A stretch of DNA of 64,000 nucleotides from Saccopteryx bilineata (GCF_036850765.1 NC_089495.1:22102875-22166874), one strand, 5' to 3'; shown: positions 22,608-34,319, counted from the stretch's first letter. The notes: generated by a model from the letters alone, not told the origin. Numbers and translations are program-made.

Positions 22608-22770
22608 ATTATATATATAATATAATATATATATAATATATATATGATGAAAAATATTAACTAGATTTATTGCAGTGATCACTTCATAATATATATAAAT
22701 ATCAAGCTATCATGCTGTTCACCAGAAACTGACATAATATATGTCAATTATACTTCAACTTAAAAAAAGG
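22330..22770 (+). mobile_element. L1 3'-end fragment with embedded palindrome and microsatellites
   Basis: 'aatgtacagcatggcatctagagttaataacac' and 'catgctgttcaccagaaactgacataatatatgtcaattatacttc' resemble L1 3' ends. Between them lie a hairpin (22510-22578), a (TG)n run (22580-22608) and a (TA)-rich run (22609-22646). Confidence 0.55.
22510..22578. repeat. 18-bp inverted repeat (hairpin / tiny MITE)
   Basis: Left arm gctcacaaaaattagggg (22510-22527) and right arm cccctagtttttgtgagc (22561-22578) pair with one mismatch around a 33-base loop. The shape suggests a very short MITE rather than a terminator. Confidence 0.7.
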
Positions 22771-22779
22771 AAAGGAGAG

Positions 22780-23540
22780 AGGAAACTCTTCACCACTATT
22801 GGCACTATTCACCAAAAGAAATAGAAATCCTCCCTCCTGGCTATTAGTGGGATCCCTGAATGACTTATTTCTGGTTTACTTGTAGAATGAGGAATTCTTC
22901 TGACTAGGGTAGCCTATGGGAGCTCCCTAACCCAGCCTTTCAAACCCCTCCCCTCTCCTGTGAGTAGCTGATACTCTGAGCTCCAAAGACGCCTGGAAAA
23001 ACATTCCAGACCATCACCAACGCACATGCTAGAAAGAACCTCGCAAGAGAATGAGAATGTGGTCTAAGTTCCTACCAGTGGAAACTGAGGTTTTAGTTTT
23101 CTTTCTCACTGCTTTTTTATCATCTACTCCTCGGGGTGGAATGACCTCCCACGAGGCCCTGTGGACTGGACCAGGTACAGGACAATCATGTAGTAGCATC
23201 GCATATTTAAAAATACTGCTAAGGTTATTCTTTTAAATCAAAGCCAACTTTAAAGACGTTTCTGAGTTGCACCTTTTAACTGCATTCATCCTGGTTGAAG
23301 TGGCCTGGAGGGAGTACATTAAGCTGACTTGCATTGTAGACAGAGCTGCACCAGTCAGCTATACATCAACTGCAGAAGACCCTGACCTACGGAAGTCCTG
23401 ATTCAGCTTCTATAACTGTGTTTCTCTTACCCCTTTGGGTTTCCTCTTGTCAACCCTGACAGGATTTCCACGCTCTCCTCCACCCTTTCCCTGCCCGAGG
23501 CCTCTGTGGGGTACCTCCCCGGGCGCTGACCTCCTGGCTT
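22780..23540. other. No gene seen
   Basis: Unassigned intergenic sequence, moderately GC-rich toward 23460-23540. Nothing coding recognised. Confidence 0.5.
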
Positions 23541-23547
23541 CCTAGAC

Positions 23548-23950
23548 CAGCGGCTTTCTAATCTGGGTGTACAGTACCATCACCCGGGAAGTTTGATTTT
23601 GTCTGGTTCTTTTTAATTTCAATTTCAGTTTGATTTTGTCTGTTGTTATTTTTTATTTCAATTCCAGACTGTTAGTATGTGTTAAAGGGTCCCTTGCTTG
23701 ACCTGTTGTGGCTCAGTGGATCAAGTATAGGCCTGGAATGCTGAGGTCGCCAGTTCAAAACCCCAGACTTGCCTGGCCAAGGCACATATGAGAACCAACT
23801 ACTATGAGTTGATGTTTTCTTCTCTTCACCCCCACCACTTTTTCTCTTTCCTCTCTTTCAAATCAATAAATAAAATCTTTAAAAAAATAAAATAAAATAA
23901 GTAAAAGGTCCCAGACAATCTCCTTCTGCCTCTGACTTTGAGAAACACTG
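23548..23950. mobile_element. hAT (MER5-like) fossil with a SINE inside
   Basis: Ends 'cagcggctttctaatctgg' and 'ctttgagaaacactg' fit a MER5-type hAT element. The 8-bp duplication is TCCTAGAC / TTCTAGAC (one mismatch; 23540-23547 and 23951-23958). Confidence 0.7.
23698..23893 (+). mobile_element. SINE-B-like copy
   Basis: 'cttgacctgttgtggctcagtggatcaagtataggcctgg' head, 'gaggtcgccagttcaaaacccc' B-box region, A/T-rich tail (aaaaaaataaaataaaataa). It lies in the hAT fossil, so it is younger. Confidence 0.85.
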
Positions 23951-24202
23951 TTCTAGACAGTATTGGGTTTTTTTTTTTTAATGTTTAAAAGCTATAGAAC
24001 TCTTTGTTCAAGTGAATATTTATGCATAAACTCAAAGTGTAAAAGAAATTGGAGCCATGTTTCTTTGACTGATGAAGTGTGAGTTAGAAGGAAACATGCA
24101 TTCACTGGGGACTCCATACAATGTCTCAAAGCCATACTCCACTTTCATGGATGCCTCCCACTCCATCAAAACGCACCTTTTCCAGAAGCCAGGCCATTAA
24201 AC

Positions 24203-24425
24203 CAGGGGTCCGCGATCATTTTTTGTAAAGGGCCAGTGAGTACCTATCTCGGGCTTTAGGAGCCATAGGATCCTGTTGTAACTGCTCAACACTGTTGTTG
24301 AGTATAAAAGCAGCCATAGACCATCTGTAAGTTCACGAACGTGACTGTTCCAGTTCAGGTTCATTTCACAGAAGAAGGCTGTGAACTGGCTTTGACATGC
24401 CAACCACAGTTTGCTGACTTGTTTT
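24203..24425 (-). mobile_element. Ancient hAT-type DNA transposon fossil
   Basis: 'caggggtccgcgatcattttttgtaaagggccag...ggctttaggagccata...gttgagtataaaagcagccatagac' and the end 'acagtttgctgac' are landmarks of a widespread mammalian DNA-transposon fossil with CAGGGGTC-type ends. I do not recall its exact family name. Confidence 0.65.
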
Positions 24426-24429
24426 AAAG

Positions 24430-25150
24430 CACTGCCCCCTCCTAAATGATTGATTGTTAATCTAACAAACAAAATATATGAATGAAGATATAAACGCTTC
24501 CATCCAAGTTATACCTGTGCTAAGTTATGTGTGTATTAACTGGAGCCTTCCAACAGCAGTTGATAATACCAAGAATTAGTTTTCTTAGATGGCCTTTGGT
24601 AGAACTGAACCAAGGAAGTGATTATTTGGTCGGAGGTGAAAAGTGTATGCAAAAGGCTTAATTGGCATGATAGCAATTCAGTCTATAATCATTTCTTCTG
24701 AATTGGAGTTTAAAGAGCATGGAAGTGAGGTCCCTCCAAGTCTCTGGAGGTCTCTGACAGGAAGGCACTGATTTGGGAGAGCAGTGTCTCTGATCATCTT
24801 GCCCCCTTCGTCAGATAATCATGATGTGTTGGGGTAAAATGTCTTGCCAAAGACTACCATGTGTGCACGTAAGAGCTTTGTGCTCAGGCCTTTCCTACCT
24901 GAAGGGTCACATCCAGTTCAGCTCAGAACAAAAGCTGAGCCATGACGCTCCAGGAAAGCTGCAGGTGTCCCTGTAGTAGAGGCCACATACACTAACAGGT
25001 GGGCAGCTCAGAGTCTGGGGGATCGACTTGGCCTCTCAACACTTCTACACGTGCATTTACCTTTGCACTGTCTGGCTCGGATCATGTTCGAAATCGATCT
25101 TTCCTCCTCAGCTGCCAGAACAACACCTGAGATGCTGGAGCTCACGTATT
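24430..25150. other. No gene seen
   Basis: Unassigned intergenic sequence with no recognisable repeat or gene. Confidence 0.5.
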
Positions 25151-25161
25151 TAAGAACATTT

Positions 25162-25199
25162 TTTTTAAAAAAACTTTATTTACTCAATTTTTTTTTCAG

Positions 25200-25236
<37 letters not shown>

Positions 25237-25386
25237 AAACAAGAAAAGAAAGAGAGAAAGAGAAGGGGGAGGAGCAGGAAGGATCAACTCCCATATGTGC
25301 CTTGACCAGGCAAGCCAGGGTTTCAAACAGGCAACCTCAGTGTTCCAGGTTGACACTTTATCCCACTGCACCATCACAGGTCAGGC
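25162..25386 (-). mobile_element. SINE-B copy with (GA)n
   Basis: Minus-strand SINE-B (gcctgacctgtgatggtgcag on the minus strand) with a GA run at 25204-25233. The flanking phrase AAGAACATTT occurs on both sides (about 25152 and 25387). Confidence 0.88.
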
Positions 25387-25406
25387 AAGAACATTTAAAA
25401 AAAATA

Positions 25407-25423
<17 letters not shown>

Positions 25424-25440
<17 letters not shown>

Positions 25441-25799
25441 TTTTTTTCTGAAGTTGGAAATGGGGAGGCAGTCAGACAGACTCCCGCATGCGCTCAACTG
25501 GGATCCACCCGGCATGCCCACCAGGGGGCGATGCTCTGCCCATCCGGGGCATCGCTCTGTTGCAACCAGAGCCATTCTAGTACCTGAGGCAGAGGCCACA
25601 GAGCCATCCACAGCACCCGGGACAACTTTGCTCCAATGGAGCCTTGGCTGCGGGAGGGGAAGAGAGAGACAGAGAGGAAGGAGAGGGGGAGGGGTGGAGA
25701 AGCAGATGGGTGCTTCTCCTGTGTGCCCTGGCTAGGAATTGAACCTGGGACTCGGGCACGCCAGGCTGACGCTGTACCACTGAGCCAACTGGCCAGGGC
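25424..25799 (-). mobile_element. SINE-A copy
   Basis: Minus-strand SINE-A next to a (TA)n/T-run; the duplication is obscured by the simple repeat. CTCF-like core CCACCAGGGGGCGATGC at 25518-25534. This is the only copy in the window whose internal ATG is lost (agttgtcc instead of agatggcc on its sense strand). Confidence 0.92.
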
Positions 25800-26250
25800 C
25801 CCATATTGTTTTTATTGCTTTCAGATTTAAATCAACTTGACACTTTTCTTTCTCCCTCAGAAATGCCTTGATTTCTTTCATCAATAGCCTTCTGTAAGAT
25901 AGAAATGAAAATAAAAGTTGGAACTAGTTAAAAATATGAATGCTGCAGTATTTAAGGAGAAGTGTGATGATATTTGCTATCCACTTTTAAATACAAAGAA
26001 ACTGAGATAGGTTGATAGATAAGAGGATGTATGGATATGTATTCAATAGTAAAATAAGTAGGTTAAAATGTTAATGGTAGAATCTAGGTGGTAGGTACAT
26101 ATATATTTATTATAAAATTGTTTCAACATTGCTATGTATTTGAAATTTGTGTAATAAAATATTAAAAATAATAAATGTTGGAATATTTTAAAAATAGTTT
26201 TTGCATATGAATTATGTCAGTGCTTGCTTGATTCAAGACTCAAAAAGTTG

Positions 26251-26406
26251 GCCTGACCTGTGGTGGTGCAGTGGATAAAGTGTCAACCTGGAAACACTGA
26301 GGTTGCCAGTTCAAAACCCTGGGCTTGCCTGGTCAAGGCACATATGGGAGTTGATGCTTCCTGCTTCTCCCCTATAATGAATAAATAAAATCTTAAAAAA
26401 AAAAAA
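26251..26406 (+). mobile_element. SINE-B copy
   Basis: 'gcctgacctgtggtggtgcagtgg' head and short A-rich tail, with perfect duplication GACTCAAAAAGTTG (26237-26250, 26407-26420). About 155 bp, a compact full copy. Confidence 0.93.
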
Positions 26407-26779
26407 GACTCAAAAAGTTGGACCAGCATATGAAAATGACTCTGCTTAGAGTAATAATTATGAGTAATGTTATCACCAAGAAGCCTGATTGATTCCAATA
26501 TATTACTCCATCAGTGTGGCTATAAAATTTTTTTAAATGCCAAATACCAAATGAAGTACTCTGGGATCAGCATCATTTATTTTTATTTTTCTCTTTCTTC
26601 TCTTTGGATCACAGGTCCTCAAAACTGGAGTTACCATCATAATCCTTGGCCACAGTCTCATTGTTGGTCTGTGTGTGGCTCATGTCTATTTATTCTATTA
26701 TTCTATTATTTAGTCATTTGTATTAAGCACTTGCAAACCTACCACCAAAAAATAAAAACCAGGACCTTGAAAACGCACA

Positions 26780-27250
26780 TCTCACTCCACAGTCTCCCCA
26801 GCCCAACCCAAATCACTCTGGATTTTATTGTTGTCATTCCCATGTTTATGTGTGTGGTCCATGTAGTTCTTTTAAAATATTTTAAAATTATTTTTAACTT
26901 TAAAAGAGGTATATTCATTATGACTAGTGTTGGTTTTTTTCACTTAATACTATATTGCAGAGACTTACCCATACTGTTGCAAAACTGTTGTGATTCATTT
27001 GTTTGGTAACTGTGTAACATTCCATTATGTGAATCCACCATTCACCTGCTCTCTTTATAGTCATTTGTTCCCAAGTTTTAGTATTATGAACATTCTTATG
27101 CATGTCTTCTTCTGCATATGCACAAGACTTTAGGCTTATACCTAGGAGTGGAACTGCTAGATATTAGGGTGTATATAAGTTCAATTTTAGGTGATAATGC
27201 CACATTGTGTTCCAAAGTGGCTGCACTAATACGTACACCCCTCAGTAATA
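26780..27250 (-). mobile_element. L1 LINE fragment
   Basis: Antisense L1 phrases: 'cataatactatattgcagag', 'taacattccattatgtgaatccaccattcacc', 'cctaggagtggaactgctagatattagg', 'tgttccaaagtggctgcacta'. The 180-codon + strand frame at 26467-27009 runs across this and is a by-product. Confidence 0.8.
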
Positions 27251-27339
27251 TGGTCTCTATCCTTAGACAACACTCAATCCAGTGGAATATAAGAAACACT
27301 AAAAGTTATTTAATATTCCACGTTCATAAACAGAGTAAC

Positions 27340-27780
27340 TAACGGAATGGAAGCTTCAAGACACACCCCTTGGATATGATGAGAAAGTGGCAAATGAATT
27401 TGTCTACCCCTCTCAACGCACATCCGTTGGAGTTACGTGTAGACAGATGTTTCTGTTTCTCTCCTTCTACTCCCCATGTATTAGTTTTAAAACTGTAAGG
27501 GTCACAGAGAGCAGAGGGACAGCTGTCAGAGGGCAGGGAGATGAGGGGATGAGATCAGAGAAGGTGAAAAGATTAGTGAAATTATATATATATATAACAC
27601 ATAGATACTGATAACAGGACAGCAAATCCCAGAGAGAAGGGGAGAGGGAGTTTGGCAGAGGGGGGAAAAGGGGAATAGTGGGGGGTAAGGGGTTGAGGGG
27701 TTAGGGTGAGAGTTTTATTGAGTGGGACACCCGAATCCATGTTAACACAACAAATTAAAATTAATAAAAGGAAAAAAAAG
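27340..27780 (+). mobile_element. Probable LINE 3' UTR with A-rich tail
   Basis: A G/A-rich stretch (gagagcagagggacagctgtcagagggcagggagatgagg) followed by 'ttaacacaacaaattaaaattaataaaaggaaaaaaaag', the layout of a LINE 3' UTR plus tail. Family assignment is from memory and weak. Confidence 0.4.
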
Positions 27781-27933
27781 AATCAACCAGTAAACAAATG
27801 TGCAAGTGGAAAAAACCCACAAAACTGTTTGTACTCGTGAGTCTCTTGAGTTCCTGCCATCTTGGAGGTTATGGGAATGTTTATTTAACCTTTTATCCTC
27901 TGGCAAACCAAAAGCTCATCCCTTCAAAAATCA

Positions 27934-28288
27934 CCATATTTCCCCATGTATAAGACGCACCATTTTTCCCCCCGAAAAATTTGAGGTCCAAAAACTGGGT
28001 GTGTCTTATACAGTGGTTGTAGATTTTTTTTTTTACTTGCATTACCTAGTTTTTCATGCTTGTTTTTGCGCTCATTGCTGAAGACTGATTCGTCCTCAGA
28101 CACAGATGAGGACAAGCTAATGGATGGGAGTTTTGACAGTAATGAGGAGTTGTATGAATTTTATGATGAATAAAGCTTGAGTTCAATAACTTTATGTAAT
28201 ACATTTCTTTTTTCAAAATTCGGGCCCCGAGATTAAGGTGTGTCTTATATCTATACATGGGAGCGTCTTATACATGGGTAAATACGAT
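27934..28288 (+). mobile_element. Non-autonomous DNA transposon with 25-bp inverted ends
   Basis: Left end ccatatttccccatgtataagacg and right end cgtcttatacatgggtaaatacg are inverted copies. The flanking duplication is not resolved. The interior keeps the last 31 codons of an acidic protein tail (28080-28172), so it derives from a transposase-bearing parent. Confidence 0.75.
28080..28175 (+). pseudogene. Acidic C-terminal tail of a transposase (remnant)
   Basis: The frame LKTDSSSDTDEDKLMDG...EELYEFYDE ends in a stop (28173-28175) followed at once by an aataaa-like signal. Acidic tails of this kind close several DNA-transposon (pogo/Tigger-like) proteins; the family is inferred, not proven. 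Confidence 0.45.
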
Positions 28289-28299
28289 ATTTTCTTCTA

Positions 28300-29470
28300 C
28301 ACAAAAAGCCCCCTGCACACCTTTTCCGGTAGTCGTTTGTCCTTCTCTCTCCATCAGTTTGCTTTCCGTCCACTGAGTGGCCTTGTGGTTACTGGTCAGA
28401 GGTGCCAGATTAATTTACTTTAATATTCAACATCCAGAGATCTAACTTGGGCCCCTAGGTCTGTTTTTAAAAAGAAAAAAATCCCCCAGAAAACAAATCG
28501 GTGTGATTCATTTTATAGCGAATCCAAGTCCAGTCAGGCTGTTAGCATCCTATTTGTGTTTAGCTTGCCTCGTATCTGGACAGCCACCCCTGGAAATGGA
28601 TGGTCTTGAACAGCGCAACTGATAGGCCCGTAACCCACCGCGCAAGAGTTTTCATACATTCATTTTGCATATCAGCTCACCCAGCCAGAGGAGAAATCTG
28701 CCGCCTCTCCTGCAGGTGTGAGGGTCACCTCGGGTGTCCCGACAGCCAGTGTTCAGTATGCCGCTCCTGCCTGCCAATGCGCTCCAGTACCAAGGCGGCC
28801 TGATCAGATAGTGAGTTTCATTATGTACTGTCCACTGGGGACACTACTAGAAGCAATAAATTCATTTTGCTGCGCTAGTCTCTGGACTATTAAAAGCATT
28901 TTAGTCCTGTTTCTCCTTTAACCTCCCATGAGCCAAATATTCACTCTGACAAAATGCTATTCATTACAAAGTTAAGATGACTTTGACTCTGTTTCTCTCC
29001 CATCTAACACAATGAAGATACTTTGTCCTGGTTTTATCCACAGCCTGGTGGTATTATGGATGAAAACATGCCAAGCCAGACAGGCTTTTCTCCAAAATGG
29101 ATTAAAATTACTTGTAGCTAGCTCTGCCTTGCTTAGATAAAAATGTAGCTGGGGGGGAAAAAAAGGGATTTCTGCTCATTTTTAATATCCTGGCCAATAA
29201 ATTGCTTAAGGGAGGATGATCAGAAAGAAAAAGAATAAAGTAGATAGATGAAACATCACTGGAATATAAAACGATCTAATAATCCCTTTCACTCTTCTTT
29301 CGGCTACAGCTATTCTCCCGGCCCTTTCCCCCGTGCTGAGAGTTAGCACGTAGATGGGGGTGGGGGGCTTGGAGGAAGTACAGAACGTCTCCCAGTCTGG
29401 ACACGAGGTAGGTCTTAGAAAGATTTTACCGGCTGATTGATTTGAAAAGAAATTATAGCTAAACCCGATT
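28300..29470. other. No gene seen
   Basis: Repeat-poor block. The stretch 28560-28810 is locally GC- and CpG-richer; its two short + strand frames match nothing known to me. Confidence 0.5.
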
Positions 29471-29479
29471 TATCCTTTA

Positions 29480-29660
29480 AGTCAGCTGCAGGTCCAAACC
29501 CTGCCTATGACACATATCAGCATTGAGTATATTTATTAACCTCTGGGGACCTCTTTTCTCATCTATAAACTGGGAGATAGTCCCTCCATCATAGGTTTAT
29601 TGTGAGGACTAGATAAAATAACATGTACAAAGCCCCTATCGCAGCACATAACATCCAGTA
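29480..29660 (+). repeat. MIR fragment
   Basis: 'ctgcaggtccaaaccctgcctatgaca', 'ttaacctctggggacctcttttctcatctataaactggg', 'tttattgtgaggactagataaaataacatgtacaaagc', 'gcacataacatccagtaag': a nearly complete MIR order. Confidence 0.85.
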
Positions 29661-29669
29661 AGAAAAAAC

Positions 29670-32600
29670 AACACCGAATAGTTCCTTTTCTTTGTCTTCC
29701 CTCCTGTGTAGAGAGCTATCGAGAGAGGCAAGAGAGAGAGAAACCAGCACAGACAGCCAGATTGTGGAGTCTCAGAGAGAATGCTTTGTCACTCCTGTTT
29801 GACTTCAGAGAATGTGATCCCCCTTGTGCCTACACTGAAGGATTTAAACTGAATGACCACAGCAAATCTGATCACCGTGTTTGAGGTAGGAATGAGGTTG
29901 CAGATATTCCAGATAACAACTATGAGAGGAATGTCTTTGTGGTCAGAAGCTCTGCTTCCTGGGAGGCCGAGCTTGCACTGGCCTGAAGTGTAACCAGTGA
30001 CACTGTTCTCTTTATGTGTCCTGGGCTCCATAGCTGTGTTTTTGGTATCAACTCCAGCCCTAGTTTCAACGTAATTCTTCCCTTCACTTCCTTTCTCTTT
30101 CACCCAGCGCTCTTCTTGATTTCCTCGCTTATTGTCCGCATTGTTGTGTGCTCTGTACCTCTGCAAGTTACCTGGGACCCTATCTAATTTCTTTGTTGAG
30201 TAACGACGACTGGGCTCTCCTGCCCTTCTCCCCTCGGGTCTGCACTAGGCTCTTCGCTTACGTGTCTGACGGGACACTGGTGGCTTGTCAGCTCCTCCAG
30301 CCACAGTCCTGTCTCAGGGACCAAGAGAGGGTCGTTGCTTCCACAGCCATGGTCAGTCCCATCCCAGAATAAGAATTAATTGGGGCTGAACTTTCCAGAA
30401 CTCTGGAAAAGCCCCCTATCTGCCAAGAACATAGGAGGCAAGTTATTCATCTTCTCACTCATAGGTCCAATTAAAGACATTGTTTTGGAAATAATTATTT
30501 TTCTAAAAGTATTTCCATCTACTCTCTTTTAAATAGAGTGACTTTTAAATACCTGGTATTGTCAACCTCGGTGAGTTCTTTGGAGAGTGTGTGGACTCCG
30601 GACTCCATCAGAAAACTATCTTTTAATTCTTTCTAAAAGTCTGAAATTATTTGAGAAGGACACCACTAGAATATTACGAGTGGGGGCAAATTGAGAACGA
30701 ATAAGGACAAATAGAGTTGTGGGGGTTTTTTTCACTTAAAGTTGTATATTTGTGCCTCAGTATGTTCAAATAGCCCATCAATTATTAACTGACTGGGAAA
30801 ATATCCAAGAACTGCATCAAAACGTACAACACCAGAAGGCACTCACCCAAACAGGTTCTATTCTTGACTGCTGTTTACTATCTCCTGGCAGCTTTGTCTT
30901 TTTAGTTGCTGTTTGGAAGTCTCCTTAATGTATACAATGTCAAAAGGAGAGACCTCTATTTGGGTTTCTCAAAGAAAAGATGGGCAGAATCCCAAAGGCA
31001 AGTGTGCTGACTTTGGATTCTCAGAGAGATCAAAGAAAGCTATTGATCCACAGACCCACCTATGTTGAGTCCCTTCAATCTGTTGAATCAGCTCAGGTCT
31101 CTGATTTAGTGGTAAGGATTAGACCTATAAAGCTGTGGTATAATATGATGAAATTCAGAGAATAAAATGTTGTGAGTGTGAACTAAAGAATAGATATCAG
31201 TAGAGAGAAAAATTTATGGTATTTAAGATGTGAGTTGGTGTAGTCCATTCTTGACAACATTGGAAATTTCTTTTCATTCTAAAATCCTTTGTTTTGTTAT
31301 CCTAATAGGTAGGAGGGGTTGAGAAAAGATGAGAAATAAAGGAAATTTAATTCTGTATGTCTGAGAATTTTTTTGTACCATATGCAAATATAAAAACCTG
31401 GCTTTCAAAAACATACACAATTGAGTAGTTTGTTGGGTGTTAAATTTTGAACCTATTCAGCTTGTTCGTTGATTTCTTTTTGTGATGACCATTTTGTTGA
31501 AACCTCACTTTCAAAGGAACAAGATGAGACAATGGAATGAAGAAATAGGTTGGGAAAAACAGATCTGCTAAGATCTCATGCATAACTGATCATGGCCCTG
31601 ACTTCACAACACAGTCACAGAGATGACCGTAAATCTTACTGTGTCTAAAGGTGATAGAGCAAAGCAGCCATCGCCATGAATCACAGGACACAGCAATGGA
31701 AGGCATGCTTGTCTCTCTAGTGGGAGCTGCTTAGGTTGGTGGCTGTCCTCAAAGTCACTGAGAAGCTCAGATGACTGTTCCTACTTCAAGTTAGAAGTAT
31801 GTGGAGGAGTTTGGGGTACCCAGTAGGAGAGATACAAAGAGCAAGGAAGGGCAGACTCTTGGTGGGAGTATCCATCAGCATCTTTGGCATTTTCTCACCA
31901 CCAACCCTTCCCATAACCTGGGAGGAGGCCCATGTGGAACTCTTACGCACTGGATGCAACACTAGCAAGCAATTTGGATAGCTTGTTCTATATTAACCTT
32001 CATTTCCTGAACAGACAGTGAAGGCCCAGGGAGGTGAAAGTACTGGCCTACATCCACCTGAAGCAAGGCAGTGGCTGAAAATGTGCTAAAACCTATGAAT
32101 TATATATAGATTGTAGTCTTTTGGTTAAGGATTCAAAAAGGCTGTCCCTCTTGCTATGGAAGTGCCTTTGAATCAATAATCCCATAATGTAGAATTAATA
32201 AAATCCCTACAACTTGTATTCTAACACAACAATTTTTCAACCAGTATGCTGCAAAAAAATTTAAAACATGCAAAACCTGACTATTTAGTCAGGGGCACTG
32301 ATCTCTTTTCCCTTAGGTCGTCATATAAAAAAATGACAACAGCCAACACAACAGCCGCTTGTTATGAATGAATCAAAATTATATTTATTTTTTTGTCAGA
32401 TGAGCAATAAATAGATTTTTAGGGGTGTGCAGAATTTTAGTAGTTAGTTTATGTGTGCCATGAGATGAAAAAGGTTCTACTATATAGGAGCATGTACCAA
32501 AAAGAATTTTCTTAAAGGAGAAAAAACACATGAAAGCACATTGAATTATTTAAAAGAAGACTTTTTCCCAAGTCTGGAGTACAATGATTGTTTATTACAA

Positions 32601-33450
32601 TATTTCATCACTCGCATTTCTGAGGAAAAAACATACTACTTAACCTCAAGGGTGTGGAGAAAGGTAACAAAGAGTGTTAGCTCTGTCTAGAAGACTGAGG
32701 AATTAGGCTCCCATCCTCCTTTGGCGACAATTCTAAAGCTATGTCATTCGAAGATTTATATTCCAAAAATACCGATTGTAATGTATTTGATGAACAGCAG
32801 TCGTATTCCTGACAGCCCTCAGCTTCGCTTGCTCTGTGCTGTGCCTAGATCGAATGCCGCCGTGGAGATAAATACCTTGTGCCATAACCATCACCTTCTC
32901 CTGTCTTATTCCTCATTATGGGAAAACAGTGCCATTTCCCCCTGCACAGCGGACCTAAGAAAGACTTACATTTTCCTTTTACATTTCCCCTGAGGGGAAA
33001 ATTTCACAAGAAGCAGTTACATCAACAAAAGCAATTTTGTACCTAAGTATTCAGAAATGCTTAGCCGAGGACCATCATTAGCATTCGATTGCACACGGCG
33101 TTCCTAACAAGCACTGCTTGGCCCTACCCAAGGCCCTAATTGCAGTTCTTCTTCACTCACTCTAAATTAATTTGTCCTTGGGGGTAATAGGACTGCCAGG
33201 TTAGCAGCCCTAGAATCTAGCCTCATAATTGCACTCACCTATCAACTGAGAAGCCTTCCTTAGAAATCACTTTCTTCTCTCCAAATCCTGGAGTTTAGAA
33301 AATAAGCAATGAGGGACACAGCTGACCTGGACCTCCGGGTGGATTTCTGAATCACGTGAGAAAAGACATAAGGCTTCTCCTCTTCGCTGGGCAATAACAG
33401 ATACTTACAGAGCACCATTAGTGGCGTAACTGTGAGTGACATGAGTTAAA
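29670..33450. other. Long repeat-poor stretch, no gene seen
   Basis: About 3.8 kb without a clear interspersed repeat. The 125-codon minus frame at 29789-30166 has no recognisable domain. A CpG-retaining patch at 32720-33200 is noted in the findings as a possible conserved non-coding element. Confidence 0.5.
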
Positions 33451-33461
33451 GAATCAATACA

Positions 33462-33876
33462 GACCCTGGCCGGTTGGCTCAGTGGTAGAGCGTCGGCCTG
33501 GCGTACAGAAGTCCCTGGTTCGATTCCCGGCCAGGACACACAGGAGAAGCGCCATCTGCTTCTCCACCCCTCCCCCTCTCCTTCCTCTCTGTCTCTCTCT
33601 TCCCCTCCCGCAGCCGAAGCTCCATTGGAGCAAAGATGGCCCGGGCACTGGGGATGGCTCCTTGGCCTCTGCCCCAGGTGCTAGAGTGGCTCTGGTCGCG
33701 ACAGAGCGACGCCCCGGAGGGGCAGAGCATCGCCCCCTGGTGGGCAGAGCGTCGCCCCCTGGTGGGCGTGCCGGGTGGATCCCGGTCCAGCACATGCGGG
33801 AGTCTGTCGGACTGTCTCTCCCCATTTCCAGCTTCAGAAGAAAAAAAATAAATAAATAAAATAAAATAAAAAATAA
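33462..33876 (+). mobile_element. SINE-A copy, long subtype with tandem CTCF-like cores
   Basis: Full-length copy with duplication GAATCAATACA (33451-33461, 33877-33887) and a tail of (AAAT)/(AAAAT) units. The body contains the 'gc(a/g)tcgccccctggtggg' unit twice (33727-33743 and 33749-33765), giving two CTCF-like cores. ATG-initiated frame from 33636. Confidence 0.95.
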
Positions 33877-34094
33877 GAATCAATACATAAAACCACACTC
33901 TCCCCTTGAGTTTGCCAAGAATCTCAGTTGATTTTAACCTGTTGTCTCTTTTGTTTTCCTGCATCTAGTTTCAGAAATAAAATTAATGGTCAGATTAACA
34001 AGGTGCCCTCTGAGGTAAATAAATTACTAACCTTGTTAGGGATTTGAGAGGTCAAGTTGATGCCATACGAAGAAACAGCAGCTCGAACTATTAT

Positions 34095-34275
34095 GCAGGA
34101 ACCAACATTTTTGAGCACTTACTGTATACCAGGCTTTGTGCTAGTATTACACATCAAATGATTTATTAATATTTACAACCACCTGCTGAAATCGATTTTT
34201 ACCTCCCTTGATTACACAGTAGAACTTGAGGTTTATAGATGTTAAGTCAATTGTCCAAGACCATACAGCTGAGGG
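34095..34275 (+). repeat. MIR fragment
   Basis: 'gagcacttactgtataccaggctttgtgctagtattacacatcaaatgatttatt' is a textbook MIR-type start, followed by 'gttaagtcaattgtccaagaccatacagctgag'. Confidence 0.88.
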
Positions 34276-34319
34276 GCGGGGGGTGATAGAGCCAGATTCC
34301 AAACAAGTAGCTCTGAGCA

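Noticed and set aside
26467..27009. A 180-codon + strand frame with hydrophobic stretches, resembling a membrane protein
   Set aside because: Much of it lies on antisense L1, which yields T-rich, hydrophobic-looking frames; no conserved start or homologue recognised.
29789..30166. A 125-codon minus-strand frame in a repeat-poor area
   Set aside because: No domain, no codon pattern or splice context; likely chance. Conservation testing would settle it.
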